A DNA stretch of 42,433 bases from Flavobacteriales bacterium (GTDB lineage Bacteria; Bacteroidota; Bacteroidia; Flavobacteriales_D; Parvicellaceae). The stretch lies in contig JAHDGY010000013.1 in assembly GCA_020631555.1 (NCBI GenBank), positions 1-42,433 on the forward strand. The letters run 5' to 3'. The position numbers were made by a program, and so were the translations under genes. Each line of letters begins with the position of its first letter. Within the stretch, counting starts at the first letter, position 1. A model generated the notes under the pieces. It saw nothing but the letters and a program-made list of their open reading frames with translations. It was not told the DNA's origin and did not search any database. Of this stretch, positions 34,105 through 42,432 are shown piece after piece.

Positions 34105-36304
34105 AATATTCTGGAATTTCTTCCAACTCTAGCTGGTTCTTAACCAAATTAAAATAAATGCCTTGTCGTGCAACCAATTCCTCATGATTACCTTGCTCGA
34201 TAATTCGTCCCTTATCCATTACCAAAATATTGTCCGCATTGCGCACTGTACTCAGCCGATGGGCAATAACTACTGCCGTTCGATCTGCTAAAAAGGTATC
34301 TAAATTTCTAGTGATTTTTTTCTCATTGTTAGCGTCAAGCGCGCTTGTAGCTTCATCAAAAAACACCATTTCCGGATTCTTATAAATAGCTCGTGCAATT
34401 AAAATCCTCTGTTTTTGACCGGTACTAATGTTCAAACCTTCGCTGCCAATTTTGGTATTGTAACCCAACGGCTTTTCTTCTATAAACGATTTTATTTCAG
34501 CCAACTGTGCAGCCCGTGCTATATTTTTGGCAAACAACTGTTCGTTTTTAACCGCAATGTTAAATGCTATTGTGTTATCAAAAATAAATCCCTCCTGCAT
34601 TACCACTCCACAGTGATCTCTCCATGAAGTGTGAGAAATATTATTCATGTTCACCTCACCAACTTTTACCTCTCCTGATGTTGGCTCATAGAACTTCAGC
34701 AACAGTTTCATTAGGGTTGTCTTGCCACTTCCGCTGGCACCGACAATTGCAGTGGTCTTTCCTCTCGGAATTTCGAAATTCAAATCCATTAATGTTGGTT
34801 CAAGTGCACCGCTGTACCTAAACGAAACATTTGAAACGCGAATGGATTCAAAATCAGGAATTTGATCCAGGAATTTACCCTTCGCCTCTACTTCTCTTTG
34901 ATGTATTTCGTTGATTCGCTCTAGACTCAACATTGCCAATTGATAAGAATGAATGAAATTGACAATGTCTCGAATCGGGTTGCTCAACTGCCCTACGATG
35001 TACGAAATCGCCAACATAGCACCAAGAGACAATCCTCCAGTTATTACCAAATGAGCCGCTACCACTGTTATGATAATGTTCTTAACCTCATTTATCGTAA
35101 CCCCTCCAACGTTTTGTTTTTCAGTAAGTGCAAGATATTTCATATTGATCTTGAAGAGCCTAGCCTTAATGAATTCCCAGCTCCAACGCATTTGATTCTC
35201 CACATTATGGAGCTTAATTTCCTGCATTCCATTCACCAACTCCATCACCTTGGAATTCTCCTTGCTGTTCAATTCAAAAAGTTGATGATCTATTTTTTTA
35301 CGTTGCTTTATAAAAAGGAAAATCCACCCAACGAAAATGAGACTTCCTAGCATAAAGATTCCGAAGATGAACATGTTGTAATAAGCCAACAACGCTCCAA
35401 AGGCAATCAAATTGATCGAGGCAAAACTTATGTTCAAGGATTCTGAAGTCAGTAACGTTTCAATTCGGTCATGGTCGCGAATCCTTTGAATCAAATCACC
35501 AGTCAATCTAGTATCAAAATATCCAATTGGCAGTCGCATCATTTTGATGAAGAAATCGGATACCAAAGACAAATTGATTCGTGTACTGAGATGTAACATC
35601 ACCCAATTTTTGACTAACTCTGAAAATGTTCGTCCGAATACCAACAAAAGCTGAAACAACAAAATCAAGTAAATGAACTGCATGCTGCTATTCTTTATCC
35701 CAACGTCGACCAATTTTTGCGTTAGAATAGGAAAAACAACCTGCAGACACCCCTCCGCCAATACTCCCAACAGCAATTGGAAGATCATCTTTTTGTACCT
35801 AAAAATGTAGTTTAACAAGCGAACCTTTCCATTTTCTTGCAACTCTTCTGCAAAGTCATCTTTAGAGCTCAGAAAGGTATTAGTTGGCTCGAATAGCATG
35901 GCAATTCCTAGATCTTCTTCACTGGTATTAGGTCCAATCCAATCCTCTAAAAGTTCATCATTGGTTAGGATTTCTAAACCCTTCTGCGGATCAGAAACAT
36001 AGTACTTTCCTTTCTTAATTTTATAGAGAACAACAAAGTGGCTTTGCTTCACAAATAAGATCAATGGCAATTGAACGGTTGTCAACTGTTCTAAATCCAA
36101 TTTTACCCCGGTGCTTTTCAAACCAATTTGTTCGGCTGCACGCGATAACCCAAGCAAGCTACTGCCCTCTCTTGTTGTTTCACAAAGGCTCCGTAAATAA
36201 CGCAGGGTAAAACTTCGACCGTAATATTGTGCTACAATTCTTAAACAAGTTGGGCCACAATCCATCGTATCCAACTGCTGATATGCTGGAAACTTTTTAC
36301 GCAT
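34097..36304 (-). CDS. lanT: C39-peptidase-containing ABC exporter (LanT/PCAT type)
   Basis: A 735-residue bifunctional transporter. The N-terminal C39 protease (about 1-135) has the catalytic triad C16 (LDTMDCGPTC), H89 (KQSHFVVLY) and D105 (YVSDPQKG), with Q10 as oxyanion residue. It cuts leaders after double glycine. Transmembrane helices span about 165-450. The nucleotide-binding domain has Walker A GASGSGKTT (about 521), a slightly unusual signature (NISTGQKQR in place of LSGGQ), Walker B MVFFDEATSALD (about 645), and the switch histidine (IAHRLSTV). Both precursors carry a GG site, so it should mature and export them. It overlaps lanB by 8 bp and the HlyD-like gene by 8 bp. Confidence 0.93.
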   Translation of the reverse strand: MRKKFPAYQQLDTMDCGPTCLRIVAQYYGRSFTLRYLRSLCETTREGSSLLGLSRAAEQIGLKSTGVKLDLEQLTTVQLPLILFVKQSHFVVLYKIKKGKYYVSDPQKGLEILTNDELLEDWIGPNTSEEDLGIAMLFEPTNTFLSSKDDFAEELQENGKVRLLNYIFRYKKMIFQLLLGVLAEGCLQVVFPILTQKLVDVGIKNSSMQFIYLILLFQLLLVFGRTFSELVKNWVMLHLSTRINLSLVSDFFIKMMRLPIGYFDTRLTGDLIQRIRDHDRIETLLTSESLNISFASINLIAFGALLAYYNMFIFGIFMLGSLIFVGWIFLFIKQRKKIDHQLFELNSKENSKVMELVNGMQEIKLHNVENQMRWSWEFIKARLFKINMKYLALTEKQNVGGVTINEVKNIIITVVAAHLVITGGLSLGAMLAISYIVGQLSNPIRDIVNFIHSYQLAMLSLERINEIHQREVEAKGKFLDQIPDFESIRVSNVSFRYSGALEPTLMDLNFEIPRGKTTAIVGASGSGKTTLMKLLLKFYEPTSGEVKVGEVNMNNISHTSWRDHCGVVMQEGFIFDNTIAFNIAVKNEQLFAKNIARAAQLAEIKSFIEEKPLGYNTKIGSEGLNISTGQKQRILIARAIYKNPEMVFFDEATSALDANNEKKITRNLDTFLADRTAVVIAHRLSTVRNADNILVMDKGRIIEQGNHEELVARQGIYFNLVKNQLELEEIPEYYG

Positions 36305-39300
36305 GGACTAACTTTTTTTGTTTGTGGTACAGTTTATTGAATATTCGACTTAGAAACGCGTATACAACGTATTCCTGAAACCTTGGATTTGCAATAAAAA
36401 TCCGATTCAAGGTCATATGCAAAAAGCTAACTAACACACTATGCGTCACCTCCGGTGGGTTATTGGTACAGAATTCTTTGGCGGGCTTTTCCAGCGCTGC
36501 CATCCTAGCATCGAATAGCTCATTCAATTGTGGATATATACCTTCAAGCTCACTCGCCGAATTCTGCACAATTGCTTCAATAATATTTTCAAACTTCCGG
36601 TAACGTTGCTCGATTTCCTTTTTCTCGACAAACGTTACATTGAATTCTTGCGCAAACGATTCTTTCAAATCGTCAAATAATAATTTACGATCAACCAGCG
36701 AGACGTTAAATACCTCCAAGTATTGGGAAACGCTCCATAATCCAATTTGCCAGCGCAAGTTCTCTTCACCCAAAGCGTGCACATAAGCGAGCAACTTTGA
36801 CGTAAACACGCTGTCAATACAGAAAATTCTTTCACTCGTATCAATGTTCTTCTGGCCTCCGTATCTAGCCAACTCCCTCTTATAAATATCCGTCTGAAAT
36901 TTTGGAATTACACCCTTTTGAACCAAAGGCCCAACAATTTTATTTAGCCAGTGAATCAGGGTAACAAATTGTTCTGGTCTTCTCGTATTTACCCTCAACC
37001 GAAGATGCCAATCAGGGTCTGAGTAACGAATAAAAAACCACTTTTCAATTCTGCCATCAGACTGAAGTTCATTTAACATTGGGGCAAGCTGTTCGACCAA
37101 CAATTGATCTACAAACTTGTTTCCGCCATAAATCTTAAAATAGTTCCATCCGGGGTAGCGGACCCCATTTTTGTTCAAATTTTCAGATGAATTCAACTGG
37201 AAATCATTGCCTAACGAATCATCACCCAAATCACCCCAATCACCCAAAAGGCATTGGTTTGGAGTACTGCTGTCAGTCGCATCCGGACCAACATCATAAT
37301 TACGGCAATTGTTGTTTTTAATGAAAGTTAGAATTTCATGGTTGTAAACCCCTCCATTGGAATCTTGAACAGCAAATTCATTCTCCATTTCATGACGCTT
37401 GATCACGATTACTGGCTGACGTTTTAGTTCAACGATACATACATTACGACCTTCCGGCGATTCCGAATCAATTAGCAATTGATTCATCCCATCACCAATC
37501 AGAAAATACCGCCCCAATTCTAGGTCATTGCGCAATTGGCCAAAGACTGTATCCGAATTTCCATCTTTTATTTTGTTGGTATACTTTTTCTTGTCCTCTC
37601 CTTGCAAAATCCAAGTCTCTTGCGAGATTACCACATTTTTGTACACCAGCTTTGGGATGTAAGACAAAATAGCGTGATAACCTTCTAAATTCAAGTTCAT
37701 GTACCCGTCAAACAGATGGAATTGATATTCGCACAAGAAACGATACACCGGTTGATTACTCTTTCTGTAATTGTGCGCGCTAGTAAGACGCGGCATAATC
37801 AGTTTGCCCGTTTTTTTGCTTTTGATAAAAATCTTGCGGGCCGACTCATTAACTGAAATCACCAAATCGTTCAAGCTGATCTGATCTTCTTTTGGCAATG
37901 TCGAACGATCTAAATACGGAATATCCTTGCCCCAAACATTAGACCTACGCAGAACATTGATGGCATCGTTATCTGGCGAATGCAAAACCTCTGCAAATTC
38001 AAAAGCTGGCAAACAAGATTTATCATGTTCCGCTATTTCCTCAAGCACAGTTTGAAGTTCTTCATTATTGCCGGCAAACCTACCTGCAAGAGGAGTTGCG
38101 GAAACACCTGCAGTCGTCAAAAGTTCTACCTCATCATTCGCCAACATTTTTATTAGACAGTAAATGGACGGCCCAGGATTTGCCCGATCGGCATACTCTG
38201 GTTGCTCAAATTCCTGAATATGTTTGTTGAAATCGATAACCTTCTCTCCACGTTGGGCGGCACTCATAAGCAATTTGATAAACTTCTGGCTCATTGGCGA
38301 AAAGCGCAAATCGCTTTGCCCTCCGGACTCAGGATGCAACCCCTCTACCAATGGAGTAATACCATGTGGTTCCTTGTTTACAGGATATCCTATTCCCAAA
38401 TCAGGATCTAACACTTGCAACAAGGGCATTTCTCGTGTATCGTAAGCTTCCAGAAATTTCTTGACGAACAAATCCATATCGGATTCCACTGTGTAGAAGA
38501 ACCGACGCATAAAAGCTAGAGCTTCTAAAATGTTCTTTTTATGGCTTGACTTTATAGTTGGAGATTCCAGCACCGTTTTCTGCGAATCTATTTGCAAGAA
38601 TATGTCCTTGTTGAACTTTACTCCGATTGCTTCGCACTGTTTACGGATGGTCAGAAATGCATCAGGATATAAGCTACGGTCCTTTTGGATTCTGGTCATA
38701 AATTGTTCGAACTGATCCACTAATTGTTTAACCTCCTCCAATCCAGAAACCTTGTTTAGCACTTCCTTCATATTACCAATAGGATCAGCTTCGGTTGTTG
38801 AAATTTCGAATTGACTAACCAACAATGAGCTAGAAATCAATTCCGAAACGAATGCTTCAGCCTCTTCTCTATCGCACTCCATTTCCACCATCCAGTCTAC
38901 AATTTCTTTTTTAGACATTCCGGATTCAGTCTTGTCTAAAATCGCTGAAATAACTTCATTATTGTCAACTGAAGCGGAAACATGCGTATTCGTTACCCGC
39001 ACCAATTCCACGTACCTAATTTCATCAGATTGTGAAAAAATACTAGAATTAGGATAGTACCGCAGGTGCTCTTGAACTTCAGGAAACTCTTCTAACCTAG
39101 CATAAAATGCATTTAGGAATTCTAAGTCTAAGTTGGCGTATAACGAACTGTCTTCTGGTCGTTGAATTTTGATATTGGTTTCATCGTCCCATTTAGCCAT
39201 GAAAATCCCTGCAAACATCCCAAAAGGTGTGCATTTATAGGTGCTTCGTGCGTGGTATTTGTAGAGCGTTTCTAACTGTCGCTTATTTATAGAATTCAGC

Positions 39301-39473
39301 CCATTTTTGTCCTGAAAAATGGCCTTCCACAATCCCGGTGACGACAAAAAGATCGCTTCTTGAAATTCAGGTTTATTGAGAACCTCGTAGAAATCCTTAC
39401 CGATTTCGTTATATGGATAAAGTGGACTGCGTACTATGACGCTGTCGTGAAACTCAAACTCTGGTTTTTGCAT
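36297..39473 (-). CDS. lanB: Class I lanthipeptide dehydratase LanB, full length
   Basis: A 1058-residue dehydratase. The N-terminal glutamylation domain (about 10-740) starts with EFHDSVIVRSPLYPYNE and includes the conserved YKYHARSTYKCTPFGMFAG. The C-terminal elimination domain (SpaB_C/thiopeptide type, about 768-1040) begins near GWNYFKIYGG and holds WFFIRYSDPDWHLRLRVN. Both halves are fused, as in NisB and unlike the split dehydratase of pinensin. It glutamylates Ser/Thr with glutamyl-tRNA and eliminates glutamate to give Dha/Dhb in the precursor core. The ATG at 39473 lies 40 bp inside the upstream flavoenzyme gene, a long overlap pointing to tight translational coupling. Confidence 0.93.
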   Translation of the reverse strand: MQKPEFEFHDSVIVRSPLYPYNEIGKDFYEVLNKPEFQEAIFLSSPGLWKAIFQDKNGLNSINKRQLETLYKYHARSTYKCTPFGMFAGIFMAKWDDETNIKIQRPEDSSLYANLDLEFLNAFYARLEEFPEVQEHLRYYPNSSIFSQSDEIRYVELVRVTNTHVSASVDNNEVISAILDKTESGMSKKEIVDWMVEMECDREEAEAFVSELISSSLLVSQFEISTTEADPIGNMKEVLNKVSGLEEVKQLVDQFEQFMTRIQKDRSLYPDAFLTIRKQCEAIGVKFNKDIFLQIDSQKTVLESPTIKSSHKKNILEALAFMRRFFYTVESDMDLFVKKFLEAYDTREMPLLQVLDPDLGIGYPVNKEPHGITPLVEGLHPESGGQSDLRFSPMSQKFIKLLMSAAQRGEKVIDFNKHIQEFEQPEYADRANPGPSIYCLIKMLANDEVELLTTAGVSATPLAGRFAGNNEELQTVLEEIAEHDKSCLPAFEFAEVLHSPDNDAINVLRRSNVWGKDIPYLDRSTLPKEDQISLNDLVISVNESARKIFIKSKKTGKLIMPRLTSAHNYRKSNQPVYRFLCEYQFHLFDGYMNLNLEGYHAILSYIPKLVYKNVVISQETWILQGEDKKKYTNKIKDGNSDTVFGQLRNDLELGRYFLIGDGMNQLLIDSESPEGRNVCIVELKRQPVIVIKRHEMENEFAVQDSNGGVYNHEILTFIKNNNCRNYDVGPDATDSSTPNQCLLGDWGDLGDDSLGNDFQLNSSENLNKNGVRYPGWNYFKIYGGNKFVDQLLVEQLAPMLNELQSDGRIEKWFFIRYSDPDWHLRLRVNTRRPEQFVTLIHWLNKIVGPLVQKGVIPKFQTDIYKRELARYGGQKNIDTSERIFCIDSVFTSKLLAYVHALGEENLRWQIGLWSVSQYLEVFNVSLVDRKLLFDDLKESFAQEFNVTFVEKKEIEQRYRKFENIIEAIVQNSASELEGIYPQLNELFDARMAALEKPAKEFCTNNPPEVTHSVLVSFLHMTLNRIFIANPRFQEYVVYAFLSRIFNKLYHKQKKLVHA

Positions 39474-40333
39474 GCCTCCAATTCTTTCTCTATTTCAATC
39501 AAATTCTCAATTCGTTGCTTTCTATTTCTAGTCTGTTCAACAAGAATAATCTCCGGACAATCAAACGCTTCGGACACTTCCAAAAGCCTTTGGGCAATGT
39601 TTTTTGGTGTGTCTGAAATATCTAATCCTTCGAAATCTTTATTGTAGCTATTAATGGATATTGCCATGTTGCACTGCGGAATTTCACCATGTTTCTTAAA
39701 AAATTCCTCTCGATATCTAGTTAGAGTCGATTTATTGGCTTCTGGATTAGCCCCTGGATGGATCATCGAAATAGAAAAATAAGCCTCCTCTTCCACCGCT
39801 TTTGGTATTGAACTCGGCGATACCCCAAGCATCCAAACATTAGGTTTCGCTGTTCCATGTGGCGGGACCTGCTTTTTCAAAAAGTCCTTTTCTGTATTCG
39901 AACGCTGATGATGAATATCGAACAAGGCAGTTACTTTATCATCCCATTCTTGTCGAGTGGGTTGTTCTTTTTTCCAGCGTAAAGCAAAATTGGCATCATC
40001 AGAAACACCAGCGCGTGCTAATCCCAGATCTATCCGATCTGGGAAAAGCGCAGTCAATTGCCTGAATGCTTGATAAACGCGTAGTGGGGAATGAAAATAT
40101 AACAGGACACCTGCCAAGCCAATTTTAATTCTTTCGCTGCTACCCGCAAGCAAGGGCAAAAGCATTTCTGGATTATACCAAGCAAACTCTTCTGCATAAT
40201 GCTCGGCCAACCAAAACCTTTCGTAACCAGCTTCTTCAAGCATCGCCACCTCATCAAACAACGCCTGAATTACGTCGTGGGCATAGGTTTCCGGTGGGTG
40301 CATGGTACCCAATTCAAGTACTCCTAATTTCAT
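39434..40333 (-). CDS. Luciferase-like (LLM) flavin-dependent oxidoreductase in the lanthipeptide cluster
   Basis: A 299-residue TIM-barrel protein of the bacterial luciferase superfamily (MsnO8-like group). Family stretches are MKLGVLELGT at the start, EAGYERFWLAEHYA, IKIGLAGVLLYFHSPLRVYQAF, ALFPDRIDLGLARAG, and VWMLGVSPSSIPKAVEE. It is placed between LanC (6-bp gap) and LanB (40-bp overlap), so it belongs to the pathway. In lexapeptide (class V) an F420-dependent member of this superfamily reduces dehydroalanine to D-alanine (LanJC). Others are monooxygenases. Reduction of uncyclized dehydro-residues here is an inference. F420 is not expected in Bacteroidota, so FMN is the more likely cofactor. 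Confidence 0.85.
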   Translation of the reverse strand: MKLGVLELGTMHPPETYAHDVIQALFDEVAMLEEAGYERFWLAEHYAEEFAWYNPEMLLPLLAGSSERIKIGLAGVLLYFHSPLRVYQAFRQLTALFPDRIDLGLARAGVSDDANFALRWKKEQPTRQEWDDKVTALFDIHHQRSNTEKDFLKKQVPPHGTAKPNVWMLGVSPSSIPKAVEEEAYFSISMIHPGANPEANKSTLTRYREEFFKKHGEIPQCNMAISINSYNKDFEGLDISDTPKNIAQRLLEVSEAFDCPEIILVEQTRNRKQRIENLIEIEKELEACKNQSLSFTTAS

Positions 40334-40339
40334 GTATTT

Positions 40340-41563
40340 CTAAAACTTATCGATATCGGTGAGGTAAATTCTATTCCAACCATGGTCGCCGTGGCCCATC
40401 TTATCTAGCAACACTACAATTATTCCCGCAAATCCCTCTAAAATTCCAGAATCTCGAGTGGCTGTTTCCATCTTGTCAGCAGGATAATTTGGAAATTTCT
40501 CTAACGTATCCCTTAGCCAATATTCAGAGGCTTGCATAAACTTATCACTTGCAAAAACCTTGGCAAACTGCGAATAGATGTGGGCCAATCCAATGCTCCC
40601 GTGGCACAAGAAGATATTCTCCGCCAATCCGTGTCGACGCTCAAAATCAATATTTTCTACATCAAAATCTGCAATCGTGGATTCTAACAACCCCTGCACG
40701 TAATTCAAAATTCTTGAATTGTTTATTGCCTTGCCTCCGGCATAAAGCCCAACACACATTGACAATGTGCCATAGCACCAAGTAAGGTTATTAATTTCGT
40801 TATACTCACCATCTTGATAGATCGTATCAGGAATTTTGCGCTTATGCTCCATTTCTTGCTTTAGCACCCAATTCGCGCATTTTTCGATTAAACCAGTAGC
40901 CTTTTCGGCGTTCATATCTAACCGAACACATTCCGCCAAAACGTACAAAATTGATGAGACACCATGAGACAATCCCATTCCAAAATAAGGTTCTTGAGGT
41001 CGATGGGTTGAATAGTAAGAAGTGTAGTGATCCAACCAACTGATTTCGTCTGGTGCAATTTCAACTGCTGACTCTTCCAATACATCAACTAATTGAATAA
41101 TCCCTGGAACGAATTTCTGATCTTTTGTCACCTCAAATCGGTCGATCAGATAAATAATCTTCCCGACAAACCCGGTCATCAAATCATAGTGATGACTTTC
41201 ATAATTGTATTCCAAAGACCGGATGATTAAATCATCTAATTCGTGTAAAAAATCTTGATCTTCTATTACTTCATTTTGAACGAAATTATTTACCGCCCAG
41301 GCAAAACCAGGAATTCCGTATCCTAACTTGTAGCCATAGGTATGCTCTTCTACTTTGTCTACATGTTCACTTAGCAACTCTAATGCTTTATCAGTATAAT
41401 CTTGCCGCTTTAAGCTTTTGCCCAAATAGGCATATGCTATTGCGTTGGACAAATCTCCCACGTACACGTGGATATGTTCGTCGTGTCCATTATGAATCTT
41501 CGAAGCCAAATTGTCAAGCGTTGATTCATCCACTTTAATCTGTATAGTCTCTTCTTGTATCAT
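40340..41563 (-). CDS. lanC: Lanthionine synthetase (cyclase) LanC
   Basis: A 407-residue zinc-dependent alpha/alpha-barrel cyclase that adds cysteine thiols to Dha/Dhb, forming (methyl)lanthionine rings. The zinc ligands are C263 (LTWCYGTLSM), C320 and H321 (FLCHGSIGLAHIY). The catalytic histidine corresponds to H200 in MGLSHGVSSIL. Repeated GxxG turns (YGIPGFAWA, MTGFVGKIIYL) give the barrel repeats. It is the first enzyme gene after the precursors and the 0.5-kb spacer. Its start ATG is at 41563. The C-terminal GILEGFAGIIVVLLDKM completes the last repeat. Confidence 0.94.
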   Translation of the reverse strand: MIQEETIQIKVDESTLDNLASKIHNGHDEHIHVYVGDLSNAIAYAYLGKSLKRQDYTDKALELLSEHVDKVEEHTYGYKLGYGIPGFAWAVNNFVQNEVIEDQDFLHELDDLIIRSLEYNYESHHYDLMTGFVGKIIYLIDRFEVTKDQKFVPGIIQLVDVLEESAVEIAPDEISWLDHYTSYYSTHRPQEPYFGMGLSHGVSSILYVLAECVRLDMNAEKATGLIEKCANWVLKQEMEHKRKIPDTIYQDGEYNEINNLTWCYGTLSMCVGLYAGGKAINNSRILNYVQGLLESTIADFDVENIDFERRHGLAENIFLCHGSIGLAHIYSQFAKVFASDKFMQASEYWLRDTLEKFPNYPADKMETATRDSGILEGFAGIIVVLLDKMGHGDHGWNRIYLTDIDKF

Positions 41564-41815
41564 ATGTTTGTTGTTAAGTTTCCATAAATTCTAAGCCTTG
41601 CGATTTGCTGTGGATACCATGATCATCATCGGAACGATGAATTTCCACAGTTCAAATAGCTTTAGTATTACTATTTAGTATCCACATCATTTAAAATCCA
41701 GAACATGTAGAATTTGGAGGGCAATGAGGTGTTGTAAATTCAATTTGGCCTATTTTCGCAGTTTGTTGACGGAAATACTTGAGGCACTCAGTTTTCCAAA
41801 GATTGTGGCGCGTTA

Positions 41816-41846
41816 GAGGAGGGGCTTTTTGACCGATCCCCTCCTC
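41816..41846. repeat. Inverted repeat GAGGAGGGG / CCCCTCCTC
   Basis: Nine-base perfect arms (41816-41824 and 41838-41846) surround a 13-base loop. No T-run follows on the minus strand, so it is not a canonical terminator. It may slow transcription into lanC or be part of a repeat unit. Confidence 0.6.
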
Positions 41847-41927
41847 AAAGTATATTAATCCACGATGACGCAGTTGTATTGAAATGCAATTCCTTCATTG
41901 GAAAACAGCAAAGAAACTGCCTTCAGT

Positions 41928-41950
41928 TAGAGATGCTGAAAGCATCTCTA
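41928..41950. repeat. Perfect 10-bp hairpin with GAA loop
   Basis: Arms TAGAGATGCT and AGCATCTCTA flank a three-base GAA loop, and a GCCC-TAA-GGGC palindrome lies 12 bp on. The pair looks like a REP-type palindromic unit and could also stabilise or attenuate the precursor mRNA. Confidence 0.65.
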
Positions 41951-42078
41951 CCGTCAGCTTTAGCCCTAAGGGCGACAGACTAATCACAGCGCATGACTCT
42001 GTCTGTATTTCTTCTGTTAACCAATTCATATCTTTTGCATCTAAATTCATTCTGCATTTCGTTTTCCATCAAGTGATG

Positions 42079-42261
42079 CTATGAACGCTCACTTAATGCA
42101 GCATTTTTCTTGCAACTGTTATCCCAACAGCTTGACCAATTGCAGCTATTCTCGGTACATGATAGGTCGCTCTTGCCACCTTTTATATCTACCAATTCAC
42201 TGCTGTCAAGAACCTGGATTGTTCTTTTATTCAGTCGCAATTCTCCTTTGAAATTTTTCAT
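42079..42261 (-). CDS. lanA: Lanthipeptide precursor peptide, complete (60 aa)
   Basis: A 60-residue precursor. The leader (1-29) starts MKNFKGELRLNKRTIQVLDS, contains the LNKxTI motif of Bacteroidota class I lanthipeptides, and ends in IKGG, a double-glycine C39 site. The core (30-60) has C35, C40, C45 and C50 exactly five residues apart, in CTENS, CNWSS, CWDNS and a final C. Ser precedes every Cys. Nine Ser/Thr are available for dehydration. ATG 42261 is preferred; a TTG 15 bp upstream would add MTFVK and is unlikely because the neighbour's stop is only 3 bp before it. It lies 18 bp after a second precursor gene on the same strand. Confidence 0.88.
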   Translation of the reverse strand: MKNFKGELRLNKRTIQVLDSSELVDIKGGKSDLSCTENSCNWSSCWDNSCKKNAALSERS

Positions 42262-42279
42262 TTTGACGAAAGTCAAAGA

Positions 42280-42432
42280 TTATCCTCTAGAAAGCTCTGC
42301 TTTCTGCTTGCAGCTATTCTCCCAGCATGAACTAACAGTGCAGCTATTTTCTGTACAAGTAACACCTTTACGACCTCCCATTACGTCAACAAGTTCTTTG
42401 CTATCCAATACCTGAATTGTCTTCTTGTTTAA
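42280..42432 (-). CDS. lanA: Second lanthipeptide precursor, 5' end beyond the window
   Basis: This minus-strand frame runs in from the window edge and ends at TAA 42280-42282. The visible 50 residues begin LNKKTIQVLDSKELVDVMGG, closely matching the leader of the neighbouring precursor and ending in a GG site. They continue with a core of 30 residues: RKGVTCTENSCTVSSCWENS followed by CKQKAELSRG. The four cysteines again lie every five residues (CTENS, CTVSS, CWENS, C). The first cysteine has only Thr directly before it, with no other Ser/Thr upstream in the core. Start codon and RBS are outside the window. Confidence 0.85.
   Translation of the reverse strand, partial: LNKKTIQVLDSKELVDVMGGRKGVTCTENSCTVSSCWENSCKQKAELSRG

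Larger units (their letters stand above)
41564..42078. other. 515-bp spacer between precursors and lanC, hairpin-rich
   Basis: This stretch holds no gene I would defend. It contains two strong hairpins (41816-41846 and 41928-41950), a small GCCC-TAA-GGGC palindrome (41963-41973), and an ACAGAC/GTCTGT pair (41975-42006). On the minus strand one frame is open from ATG 42050 to a stop at 41691 apart from a single TGA at 41895-41897. Because that frame reads through the palindromes, I regard it as part of an interspersed repeat or a decayed gene. The part nearest lanC is AT-rich with no clear promoter. Confidence 0.55.

Noticed and set aside
41895-42050. 51-codon minus-strand frame between precursor and lanC as a third precursor
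   Set aside because: No LNKxTI leader and no GG site; it runs across palindromic repeats. Kept only as an observation.
42262-42276. Upstream TTG start for the complete precursor
   Set aside because: The ATG at 42261 gives the typical MKNxK leader start; the TTG lies 3 bp from the neighbour's stop and leaves no ribosome-binding site.
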